Positions 8,182-15,279 of a stretch of 57,243 nucleotides of DNA are shown piece by piece (the first letter of the stretch is position 1; the number at the start of each line of letters is the position of its first letter). The notes under the pieces are model-generated. The model was not told the DNA's origin and did no database searches. It was given only the letters and a program-made list of their open reading frames with translations. The translations under genes were made by a program, and so were the position numbers. The stretch is from Leptospiraceae bacterium (GTDB taxonomy: Bacteria > Spirochaetota > Leptospiria > Leptospirales > Leptonemataceae): NCBI GenBank assembly GCA_020441005.1, contig JAGRNA010000046.1:1-57243 (forward strand), written 5' to 3'.

Positions 8182-8191
8182 TATTATGTCG
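8182..8191. promoter_or_regulatory. Box shared with the Rep leader
   Basis: TATTATGTCG occurs here and at 6419-6428, each followed by ATT after one base. In minus orientation both read CGACATAATA, in which CATAAT could be a -10 hexamer. At this copy the neighbouring inverted repeat would sit near the -35 position, as expected for an autorepressed partition operon. Confidence 0.4.
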
Positions 8192-8203
8192 TATTTTCAA
8201 AAA

Positions 8204-8219
8204 GTCGGACATCCGACAT
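8204..8219. promoter_or_regulatory. Partition operator or parS-like site, copy 1
   Basis: GTCGGACATCCGACAT contains a perfect 6-bp inverted repeat (GTCGGA / TCCGAC) around CA. An identical copy starts 37 bases further on. Position immediately upstream of parA fits a ParA/ParB operator or centromere; the binding protein is inferred. Confidence 0.55.
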
Positions 8220-8240
8220 CGCAGGTGGCGCTGGATCCGG

Positions 8241-8256
8241 GTCGGACATCCGACAT
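8241..8256. promoter_or_regulatory. Partition operator or parS-like site, copy 2
   Basis: Second identical copy of GTCGGACATCCGACAT. The 37-base start-to-start distance is about 3.5 helical turns, so the two sites face roughly opposite sides of the DNA. Confidence 0.55.
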
Positions 8257-8342
8257 GCCACTGGCCGGGTTTCGGCGAAACTGTTGCGTCCTTATGGGGG
8301 TTGTAACGAATGGCTTTTGAAGTACCGCCTGGCATCGCTTGA

Positions 8343-9596
8343 ATGGTTAATTCGGATTTAGATACGCTGTTTGATATTGTAGCCGGCATCGGCCATGTTA
8401 TTCTCTTTGTGCGTGAAGGTGATGAGTTTCGCTTGCAGCGGCGTGCTGGTTACGATAATCGAGTTTTTAGCTACCCGTTTTTAGGGGAGGACCCGGATGT
8501 GTTGGGTTCTGTTTTTAGTAAGGGATTTGGTTGCTTGCCGGTGCGTGGCTACTCCAGTGGCTTTCGAGTTTGGGGTTTGTGTGATTCGGTGGTCGACCCC
8601 GAATACCTGTTGCTGGTTGAATTGCCGGAAGCCTACAGCGAGGCGCATATAAAAAAGCTGCGGTCACTTTTGGTGCCGCCTGGGACAACGCTGCCTGGCC
8701 GGTGGCAGGCCGATCATTCCTTCCCGGGGTGGTTTTTGGACCAGATGGAAGGGATGACTGCTGCCAATGCGCCCCTGCTGATCGAGGCTGCTCCGGGTTC
8801 GGGTGTCCAGGCCTTTGTTTGTCATTTGGCTGAGCAGCTCTGGGGTCCCGGGTCCTGGTGCGCCTTTGCCCCCGGCCGGTTATCTGAAAAGGTGCAATTG
8901 CATGAGCTGTATGGTGACCAGCCTGGGGTGAGGCTCAGCGGTGGTGGTCGCCCGGAGACGGTGGTCTCGATGGCCAGTCCGGTTGCCTTGATACTCGAGC
9001 CGGGCAATTTGGCGCCGCAGGCTCAACTGCGCATTTTGTCCAGTCTCAGCCTCAAGCAGGATGAGCCGCGCTGGTTGTTTGGATCGAGTATGGATCTCGA
9101 TGCGCTGGTGATGCAGGGTCGGCTGGACGCAGCTTTGCTGAAGTTGCTGCGTCAAAAAAGCCTGCGTCTGCCGTCTGTGATGGAAAAGCGTGATCAGTTG
9201 GGTGTGCAGGCCGATCGGATTTTACAAGAACTATTGCCGCTATACCGACGTGAGTTTTCTTTGAGTCCAGCGGCCCGGCAGCACCTCGGCTCCATCGACT
9301 GGCCTGGCGACTGGAGTCAGTTCCGGCAGACAATTCGGGTGGCCGCGCTTACTTCGTCAAGTGAGCAGATTGGCCCTGGGGACTTGCGGCCTCAGAACCA
9401 GGATCTGATGCCTTATGCTGGTAGCCTGGATTTGCGGTCGCATACCAGGCGCCTGGAGCAGGACCTCATTCTGGAAGCCTACGCACTGCACGGAGGCAAT
9501 CAGGTGCACATGGCCGAATCGTTGGGTTTGTCGCGCGGCTCGTTGCAAAACAAAATGTTAAAATATCGCCTGGGGGAGGGGCTTGATGATCGATGA
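8343..9596 (+). CDS. Degenerate sigma54-activator-like protein with Fis-type HTH
   Basis: A product of 417 residues with the layout of an NtrC-family activator. Residues 1-115 look like a weak GAF-type sensor. Residues about 130-345 resemble the AAA+ core but without its hallmarks: the Walker A position reads EAAPGSGVQAF, with no Gly-Lys, the Walker B position reads ALILEPGNL, and the GAFTGA sigma54-contact loop is absent. The end of the core is well kept (LSPAARQHL...DWPGDWSQFRQTIRVAAL). Residues about 365-410 are a Fis-type helix-turn-helix (EAYALHGGNQVHMAESLGLSRGSLQNKM). It probably binds DNA but cannot act as a normal ATPase. It overlaps the next gene by 11 bases and is divergent from parA. 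The ATG at 8343 lacks a clear ribosome-binding site. Confidence 0.8.
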   Translation: MVNSDLDTLFDIVAGIGHVILFVREGDEFRLQRRAGYDNRVFSYPFLGEDPDVLGSVFSKGFGCLPVRGYSSGFRVWGLCDSVVDPEYLLLVELPEAYSEAHIKKLRSLLVPPGTTLPGRWQADHSFPGWFLDQMEGMTAANAPLLIEAAPGSGVQAFVCHLAEQLWGPGSWCAFAPGRLSEKVQLHELYGDQPGVRLSGGGRPETVVSMASPVALILEPGNLAPQAQLRILSSLSLKQDEPRWLFGSSMDLDALVMQGRLDAALLKLLRQKSLRLPSVMEKRDQLGVQADRILQELLPLYRREFSLSPAARQHLGSIDWPGDWSQFRQTIRVAALTSSSEQIGPGDLRPQNQDLMPYAGSLDLRSHTRRLEQDLILEAYALHGGNQVHMAESLGLSRGSLQNKMLKYRLGEGLDDR

Positions 9597-10533
9597 TTTG
9601 ATGTTCACGACAGCCGCCGGGACTGAAATTAAATTGCGTCCAGGTCAGGACAGATGCGTTGTTTATTTCGGCAATGCTTCGGAGTCCGTTGTTGGACCCG
9701 ATGGCCAGCAGCACATGGAACAGGAAGTGCCCTATGTAGCTTTCGTGGGGGCCGAGCTGGTGTTAGACTATCCGCCTGGCAGGGTGGCCCTGGTGGAGCT
9801 GTCTCATGGGCGACTCAAGATTGAATATCGTATTCAATCCGAATCACGTTCTCGTATTCTGAATGTGCAGTGCAATAGTCATGCTGATCAGTTCCCGGTC
9901 CGCGTGCGTCATTTTAGTGATGTGCGTGATTTTTTACTGTTTGTGCGTGAAGAGCAGGGCTTTCGGTATGTCGTTGCATACGAGGGGGTGGGGCGCGTTG
10001 GCCTGGTAAAAATAAAGGCTGGCAATCCAGAGGCCCGGATACTCGTTATCAAGCAGGCAATCGCTAAATCGAACGATGCCCAGCCGGCAGTTGAGGCCGG
10101 TGTGCGGGCGACAGATGTAGGTCTGAATGCGGAGACAGCCAGGAATCCGGTTTTTCTGGCGCGCCTGCACCTGCGGAATCTGGAATTGGACAAGGTCGCC
10201 GGCCTGCTGACCAGATTTAATATGAGCCTGGACGAAACCGGCTTTATTATCACTTTTTTGCGTCTGATGATCAAGAATGAGCAGGGGCGTCCGGAGCTGG
10301 AGCAGGTCAAACGTCAGCTGCAAATGCTGGAGAAGCTGTATCAGATTGGTGGGCTAATACTTTCGGGCGACAGAGATGGCTTTTATGCAGCCTTGAAGCA
10401 AGGCATGCCCCCGGCTGTTTACCGGCGGGTTTCTGCTTTAGTAAGCCAAAAGCGGGCGGCGGCCCCCGGTAAGTTGGAGGAGATCGAATACTGGGAGTGG
10501 CAGTATCGTCTAAAGCAAGCGCTGAACGCCTGA
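9586..10533 (+). CDS. Conserved-looking unknown protein
   Basis: A product of 315 residues, not recognised. The ATG at 9586 follows a strong GGGGAGGGG ribosome-binding site and lies within the 3' end of the activator-like gene; a TTG one codon earlier is a poorer choice. Residues 1-150 are beta-rich with hydrophobic/charged alternation (CVVYFGN, VPYVAFVGAELVLDYPPG, GRLKIEYRI). Residues about 185-310 are helical and charged (LARLHLRNLELDKVAGLL, EQVKRQLQMLEKLYQIG). No membrane segment or signal peptide is seen, so a cytoplasmic partner of the upstream protein is plausible. That link rests only on the overlap. Confidence 0.8.
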   Translation: MIDDLMFTTAAGTEIKLRPGQDRCVVYFGNASESVVGPDGQQHMEQEVPYVAFVGAELVLDYPPGRVALVELSHGRLKIEYRIQSESRSRILNVQCNSHADQFPVRVRHFSDVRDFLLFVREEQGFRYVVAYEGVGRVGLVKIKAGNPEARILVIKQAIAKSNDAQPAVEAGVRATDVGLNAETARNPVFLARLHLRNLELDKVAGLLTRFNMSLDETGFIITFLRLMIKNEQGRPELEQVKRQLQMLEKLYQIGGLILSGDRDGFYAALKQGMPPAVYRRVSALVSQKRAAAPGKLEEIEYWEWQYRLKQALNA

Positions 10534-10637
10534 CAGTTCAGTACGCATCGGTCAGGGTATCGAAAGGCCAGTAAAAAAAACTTCCGAGCAGAAAAAAAAT
10601 CATTGTCAAGCCCCCGGCAGACCGGCAGGCTGCCACT

Positions 10638-11534
10638 ATGGCAGTCTCGGTGGCCATATTCTCGATCCTTGGGGCATTTCTCGGCATTGCGGAGGGTGGG
10701 GGTGCTTCTGCGTCCTCAACGCAGTTCGCAGCCCTTGAGGCACGGATCCAGTCCCGATCGGTTATTGCACAATATCAGCAGCAATCCTACAAGGCCAGTC
10801 ACGTTGGCGCTTATCGTGTTCAATTGACGGTCCGATTGGCAACCAATGTGCCAGGTGCCACGCCGCAAATGCGGCCAGCACCAACCGTTACAAAGGGCGC
10901 AGATTTTCCAGTAGAGTTATTGCGCCCATCCGACCAGCGGTCCGGGCAGTGTTCGCCTGTTTTGCAGGCTACAACACCGGGTCCAGCCGGGCATGGTACG
11001 GCCCTGCAAATTTCACAGGGCTCCAATCCGGAAGTCCGGGCGGGACCATCGCCTGAAAGAGTCCTGGTAAATAGCAATGGTGGCCACTGTGCCGCGCGCC
11101 AGCCAGGCGAGATACAAGCGGTTGGTCTGCATCCTGGTCGTAGCCGGCCGTTTTTTGAGCCAGGGGCTCAGCATGTGTGCACCGCGACTCCGGGACTGGA
11201 CGCTGCCTGCTTTGCGCGTCGGCTCACGATACAATTGGCTCGAAATCCGTTTGATCTTCTAACTGCGGGGTCTCGCGAGTTGGCGCTCAAGAACTTCTCA
11301 GCGCGTTTCAATCGCACTCTTATACCTGGCGCCAGCGACCAGGCAGGTCAATACTTGCAGCAAAAATACCGGAGTCGGTTCGGGCGTGTGCTCCAGCCAT
11401 ATTGCGGATCGTTTTTTGTCGACTGTAATGCTCGATGGTCCGGCCTGAAGGATGCTGGCCGGACCAAACCAGGCGCTCTCTTTAATACTCCTAGCCGTCT
11501 TGTTGACCACTGGCGTCCGACTCCATGCTAACGG
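10638..11534 (+). CDS. Doubtful open reading frame
   Basis: An uninterrupted frame of 297 codons ending in TAA. Length alone makes it unlikely to be chance in DNA of this composition, but the ATG sits inside a hairpin, no ribosome-binding site precedes it, and the translation is rich in Arg, Pro, Gly, Ser and Cys with no recognisable fold after residue 60. Residues 1-25 are signal-like (AVSVAIFSILGAFLGIAEGG). It may be a fast-evolving secreted protein, a decayed gene or noncoding. Confidence 0.2.
11436..11466. repeat. 10-bp perfect hairpin
   Basis: TGGTCCGGCC (11436-11445) pairs with GGCCGGACCA (11457-11466) around an 11-base loop. No T-run follows on either side, so it is not an ordinary terminator. 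It lies inside the doubtful open frame. Confidence 0.6.
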
Positions 11535-11827
11535 CGCTCGAACGGTCCGACTTTGTAACCATGTTTTCCTGTTTTTGCGACGCAGGTCGGTAAACAGGGC
11601 AGGGTGCTTGCAGGTATCATTTTAGGCAGCTGCAAGGGCCTGGATTTCCAATTTTTACCTGGATAGCGAGCAGGGTCGTAATTTTGATTCGTGCAAGGCT
11701 ACGGCCTTGGCTCAGGTCTGGCTATCATTAGCCCCAATCACAGGCTGGCATTAAATGACTTGTCAGCAGTGCGCCTTGCACTACTTTGTCTATTCGCCCT
11801 TTCTTTTATTTGGATCGGAGAATTTTT

Positions 11828-12151
11828 ATGGCCAAAAAAAGCCCCGGCGTAGCCAGACTGCTATCAATCATGCGGAAGCTTTCCGAGGAAGTGAACGATA
11901 TAGAAATTTGTCGTCGCCTGGAAATATTGATGAATTCCGAAAAGGAAGATCTGCCTGCCAATATTATTCGCACACTAGTACACGAGCCCGAAAAATTTGA
12001 CCCGCAATTGGTTCAGGATCCTTATTCCCAGTATATTCGCCATTATTTGTATATGGTCAAGCGGTCCAACTCGAGGCCAGTCGACCTTATCGCTGAACGG
12101 CCGCGCAAAAAGAAAAAAGTGCGCAAAGGGCCAGAATCTGCTGGTATTTAG
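11828..12151 (+). CDS. Small basic unknown protein
   Basis: A product of 107 residues from the ATG at 11828, preceded by GGAG with a 7-base spacer, which fixes the start against the open extension to 11786. The sequence is charged and helical (LLSIMRKLSEEVNDIEICRRLEILMNSE is paraphrased here by its heptad-like Leu/Ile spacing at residues 11-38), with a PQLVQDPYSQYIRHYLYMVK segment and a very basic C-terminus (RPRKKKKVRKG). No family is recognised. A basic tail and helical core would suit a nucleic-acid or protein-binding role, but this is speculation. It stands alone in a gene-poor stretch, on the plus strand like its neighbours. Confidence 0.75.
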   Translation: MAKKSPGVARLLSIMRKLSEEVNDIEICRRLEILMNSEKEDLPANIIRTLVHEPEKFDPQLVQDPYSQYIRHYLYMVKRSNSRPVDLIAERPRKKKKVRKGPESAGI

Positions 12152-12215
12152 TCAGTATTAGTGCCATATAAAATTCGCACCGATAATTTATCGCGTCATT
12201 GCTGTGGTTCTCCAT

Positions 12216-12244
12216 AATTGCCGGCAATTCGCCACATATGTGGC
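12216..12244. promoter_or_regulatory. Two adjacent 14-bp perfect palindromes
   Basis: AATTGCCGGCAATT (12216-12229) and GCCACATATGTGGC (12231-12244) are each perfectly self-complementary and are separated by one base. They look like binding sites for dimeric DNA-binding proteins. No gene start lies immediately downstream, so an operator role is unproven. Confidence 0.5.
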
Positions 12245-12363
12245 ACATATTTGCCAGATATGCAATCACTGCCCATAATCCGGCAATTTCATTGGCCTAT
12301 TCTGCGATCGTCCGGCGCACTTGCCTGCTGCTGATTCTAAAAAAATGCATACGCCACCAGATG

Positions 12364-12395
12364 GCCAGACTTGTCGTCTGGCGTCGTGCTTTTAT
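12364..12395 (+). terminator. Weak intrinsic terminator
   Basis: GCCAGAC (12364-12370) pairs with GTCTGGC (12376-12382) around a 5-base loop; a broken T tract (gcttttattt) follows after about 6 bases. It could end transcription from the 11828-12151 gene. Confidence 0.3.
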
Positions 12396-12967
12396 TTGAG
12401 AGTTTCCTGGCGCCCTGGGCATGTTGCTGTAGTACTCGAGTAACTGCCTGATCCTGATTGGTTCTAACTGACTGGCGCTGCGGACTGACAATAGCGAGGT
12501 GCCGGGCAGGGGGAGCTGCCTGGATAAGCAGCTGCTTGCGATGCGGCCAGTTGCGCATTGCACCGCCTTATTCAGCGAGCGTTGGACAACAGCAAAAGTA
12601 TCCGGAAAATGGTCCGGCGGTGGGGGCGCCTCAATCAGCAGCAGTCAACTTTGATTGGTCTCAATGTTCGGGTTGCTGTGTAAACAAGCGTATCCAGGTT
12701 CCTGGTTGACTAAGGATTACGCCTTTGATCGCCCGTCGGGTAGGGCAGGGCCGCAGCTGGCATTTTTTGGTCAAATAGGCCCGCGCTGAAAAGTCCCCCG
12801 CAGAAAGCTCCCGAAAAAGGGGCGGTGGGCCGATCGGATCCTGCGCCATCTGGCTCGCCAGGCGCGGCGCCCTAAAATGGCTTTGCTGATAAACCAATGA
12901 CCACACACTGACAAATGGACATACACACCGTGTCCGACATGCACATGACAAAAAGGCAGGCTTGCAG

Positions 12968-13186
12968 ATGGCAGAATCAATCAGATTGAGGGTGGCGTGC
13001 CACGCTTGTGGAAATACAATCGAGGGGTCGGCCAAATATGGGCCCGGTCATTATGTGCCGGCCGGGGTCCCCTTTGAGTTTGTAGCAACTGGAAAAATAG
13101 AAAAGCAGGGCAAGGGTCGGAAGGTCAAGGGAGAGGTGATATGCGTATGCCCGCACTGCAGCGTGAAGAACAAGTATGTAATATAA
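12968..13186 (+). CDS. Small zinc-ribbon protein
   Basis: A product of 72 residues from the ATG at 12968, preceded by AGG with a 7-base spacer; a TTG two codons upstream is possible. Two CxxC knuckles (CHAC near residue 11 and CPHC near residue 62) flank a beta-rich, basic middle (GKIEKQGKGRKVKGEVICV), the form of a single zinc ribbon. Such proteins may bind nucleic acid or scaffold larger complexes. No close family is recognised. It is isolated, between two gene-poor stretches, and the DNA downstream becomes AT-rich. Confidence 0.75.
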   Translation: MAESIRLRVACHACGNTIEGSAKYGPGHYVPAGVPFEFVATGKIEKQGKGRKVKGEVICVCPHCSVKNKYVI

Positions 13187-13740
13187 ATATAAATAAATGG
13201 GCAGAAAAAGTGCATATATAAAAAGTAACTTAAAGTTAAAGGCCGGAATATAAGCAGAAAAAATGCTACATATGTAAATGGGCTTGTTGTAAAGTGCTGT
13301 AAAATAGGCCCACGGCTGCAAGGCAAGGGCGACTTGGTAATGTGAACGGTCGTAACGGCTTTGGTGTGCAGGATGAGGAATAGCACAAGAGCCGCCAAGC
13401 GGCAGCGCAAAAAAATGGAAGTCATATGTTGATATTGGAGATACGCACCAGCTCCGGGCCTAAGGTTTAAAAATGCTTATGAATGAGCAAAAAAATTGAT
13501 AATATATATGGTGCGGCACTGTTGAGTAGAATTGCAAGATAAGAAATGCAGGACACAGGCAGAGAAAAGGAGGAAAAATAGGCAGATATAAGGATTAAGA
13601 CACAATTAAGGGTTTTAATAATTTCAGGATCAAGGTTTTGATATTGGTTGCGCTTCAAATAACCCAATAAAGAATAAGGAAAAACGGTCGAGGGCATAGC
13701 ATAAACATGCCGATCTTGAATGCGGGGAAAATGAAAGCAG
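13187..13740. other. AT-rich, purine-rich intergenic region
   Basis: No gene is supported. The plus strand is rich in A and G, and the AT content is clearly above that of the neighbours. Imperfect direct repeats occur (AAATGGGC near 13195 and 13276; GCAGAAAAA followed by TGC near 13201 and 13253). A short GC-rich hairpin GCCGC-caa-GCGGC lies at 13391-13403. The region should carry the promoter of the protease pair, but I cannot place it securely. The atypical composition could mark acquired DNA or a replication-associated AT-rich element. Confidence 0.45.
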
Positions 13741-15279
13741 ATGCAGGGTAAATGGAAAGCCAAAGGATGGGTGCTGGTTTATTTGGCCGCCAACTTGCTG
13801 CTGTTTATAGTGCTACTGAGCGCCTCTGGTCCAGTGTACGCAACAGAACCTGATAATGCCCTGAAAATCGATCCAGGAGCATCAATTGTAAAGATTGAGG
13901 TGCGATCATTTGTGTACGATTACACAAAGCCCTGGAGTGAGCCCCGGGTCCAGGCATCTAGTGGAACAGGCTTTTTAATCAACAAAGAGTATATTTTAAC
14001 CAATGCGCATGTTGTTAGCGGGGCTAAATTTATTCATTTGTCGCGATCGAACCAGGAGCGTGAATTTGAAGGCGAGGTTGTTTTTGTTGCCCATGACTGC
14101 GATTTGGCGATCGTACGGGCTAAAAAGGCAGAATTTTATCATGGTGCACAGCCCCTGCGTATAGGGCAGAGGCCGGAATTAGGCAGCGAAATTAATGTAC
14201 TGGGATTTCCTATCGGTGGTGATCGGATCTCTATTACCAGGGGCATCGTGTCTCGCATCGACATGGACCTGTACTCGCATTCGCAAATAGACCAGCATTT
14301 AACGCTCCAGGTAGACGCTGCCATTAACCCGGGCAATTCCGGCGGGCCGGCCATGCAAGGGGCGGAGGTGATTGGCGTGGCGTTTCAATCGCTGCGTGGC
14401 GGTGAAAACCTGGGCTATTTGATACCGCCTTCGGTAATCCAGAAATTTCTGGTCGATGTTGAGGACGGTAAATACGACGGCTATATTGAGCTGGGGGTCA
14501 TCAGCCAGGATACGCGTAATCCAGTCCTGCGTCGCGCGGCCGGTTTGAATCAGGCTGGATTGGCTAGTGAAACCGGTGTGCTTGTTACCGGGATTATGCC
14601 GGGCTCCTCTGCGGATGGCTTTGTCAGGAAAGGCGATGTTATTCTGGAAATCAATGGCCATAAGATCTCTCAGCAAGGTGATGTGGACCTGAATGGCAGT
14701 CGGCAGCCCTATAGTATGGTGACGGATAACCTGCAAAACGGTGCCAGGATTGATCTGCTCATCTGGAGGCAAAATTCGCAGCAGAAACTGCATTTTTTAG
14801 CGCGACCTACGAATGTGATCGCTCACTTGCGCCAGGATTATGATAATCCACCGGAGTATGCGATCTTCAATGGCATGCTATTTCAGCCTCTGAACGCCAA
14901 TCTAATGCGGGCTGCGGTTAGCGCCTGGAAGGATCGACCGGAGCTGTTGTACCGTTATAGTTATTTTGTGCGGGCTGGCATTTACAAGCAGGTGGACGAG
15001 GATGTGGTCTTGTCCTATCGCCTTGGAGACAGGAATAACACCTACCTGGACCGTTATACGCGCAGAATAGTAAGCAAAGTGAATGGCAAGGCGATTCGCA
15101 ATTTTCACACCTTTCTGTCCGCGTCTCGTAGCGCCCTCGACCAGGGGCAAAAGCTGGTGCTGGAATTCCGTGGTGAGGACGTGCCTCTGGTCATTACCGC
15201 CGATGCGGATGCGGAAAGCCAGGCCCGTATCCAGCAGTTTTATGGAATCCAAAAAATGGCTAATCAAAATGAAAAATAA
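13741..15279 (+). CDS. HtrA/Deg-like serine protease with PDZ domains
   Basis: A product of 512 residues with an N-terminal hydrophobic segment (residues 11-30, a signal peptide or anchor ending near VYA), so it acts in the periplasm or at the envelope. The trypsin-like domain keeps the full triad: His90 in TNAHVV, Asp121 in HDCDLAIV and Ser200 in NPGNSGGPA. A PDZ domain follows (about 240-360, with GVLVTGIMPGSSADGFVRKGDVILEINGH), and a second, more diverged PDZ-like region lies near 380-500. Deg proteases degrade misfolded envelope proteins. The ATG at 13741 has only a weak ribosome-binding site. It overlaps the next gene, a paralogue lacking catalytic residues, by 11 bases. Confidence 0.9.
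   Translation: MQGKWKAKGWVLVYLAANLLLFIVLLSASGPVYATEPDNALKIDPGASIVKIEVRSFVYDYTKPWSEPRVQASSGTGFLINKEYILTNAHVVSGAKFIHLSRSNQEREFEGEVVFVAHDCDLAIVRAKKAEFYHGAQPLRIGQRPELGSEINVLGFPIGGDRISITRGIVSRIDMDLYSHSQIDQHLTLQVDAAINPGNSGGPAMQGAEVIGVAFQSLRGGENLGYLIPPSVIQKFLVDVEDGKYDGYIELGVISQDTRNPVLRRAAGLNQAGLASETGVLVTGIMPGSSADGFVRKGDVILEINGHKISQQGDVDLNGSRQPYSMVTDNLQNGARIDLLIWRQNSQQKLHFLARPTNVIAHLRQDYDNPPEYAIFNGMLFQPLNANLMRAAVSAWKDRPELLYRYSYFVRAGIYKQVDEDVVLSYRLGDRNNTYLDRYTRRIVSKVNGKAIRNFHTFLSASRSALDQGQKLVLEFRGEDVPLVITADADAESQARIQQFYGIQKMANQNEK

Larger units (their letters stand above)
8135..8342. other. Divergent control region, candidate centromere/origin
   Basis: This intergenic space separates parA (minus) from the activator-like gene (plus). 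It holds the shared box TATTATGTCG (8182-8191) and two 16-bp direct repeats (8204-8219, 8241-8256), and it marks the point where gene orientation flips across the window. The left third is moderately AT-rich. Confidence 0.5.
10534..11827. other. Gene-poor region with hairpins
   Basis: About 1.3 kb without a convincing gene. It contains one long but unconvincing open frame (10638-11534) and several hairpins: CTGCCA-cta-TGGCAG at 10630-10644, TGAGCC-agg-GGCTCA at 11156-11170, a 10-bp stem at 11436-11466, and CTTGCAG...CTGCAAG at 11607-11636. The GGTCCG word recurs near 10829, 10938, 11437 and 11552. I recognise no known RNA family. Confidence 0.5.
12152..12967. other. Gene-poor region with palindromes
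   Basis: No gene is supported. It contains two adjacent 14-bp perfect palindromes (12216-12244), a further CCGGCAATT copy at 12280-12288, and a hairpin with a T-rich tail at 12364-12395. Open frames here on both strands have unnatural compositions. Near its right end TCCGACATGC repeats ten bases that also occur at the right-hand site upstream of parA. Confidence 0.5.

Noticed and set aside
11025..11045. RNase P-like words (GGAAGTCCGGGC)
   Set aside because: The second strand of the P4 core and the conserved 3' end were not found nearby; a single short match is not enough.
12661..13035. Minus-strand open frame of 124 codons
   Set aside because: Antisense to the zinc-ribbon gene, with no protein-like pattern and no ribosome-binding site.
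10534..13740. Integron attC array, CRISPR array or tRNA genes in the gene-poor island
   Set aside because: No regularly spaced repeats, no integrase, no cas genes and no tRNA T-arm signature were seen.
13467..13763. Minus-strand open frame of 98 codons in the AT-rich stretch
   Set aside because: Translation is rich in Ile, Phe, Ser and Tyr as expected from AT-rich purine-skewed DNA, no ribosome-binding site, and it runs into the protease gene start.
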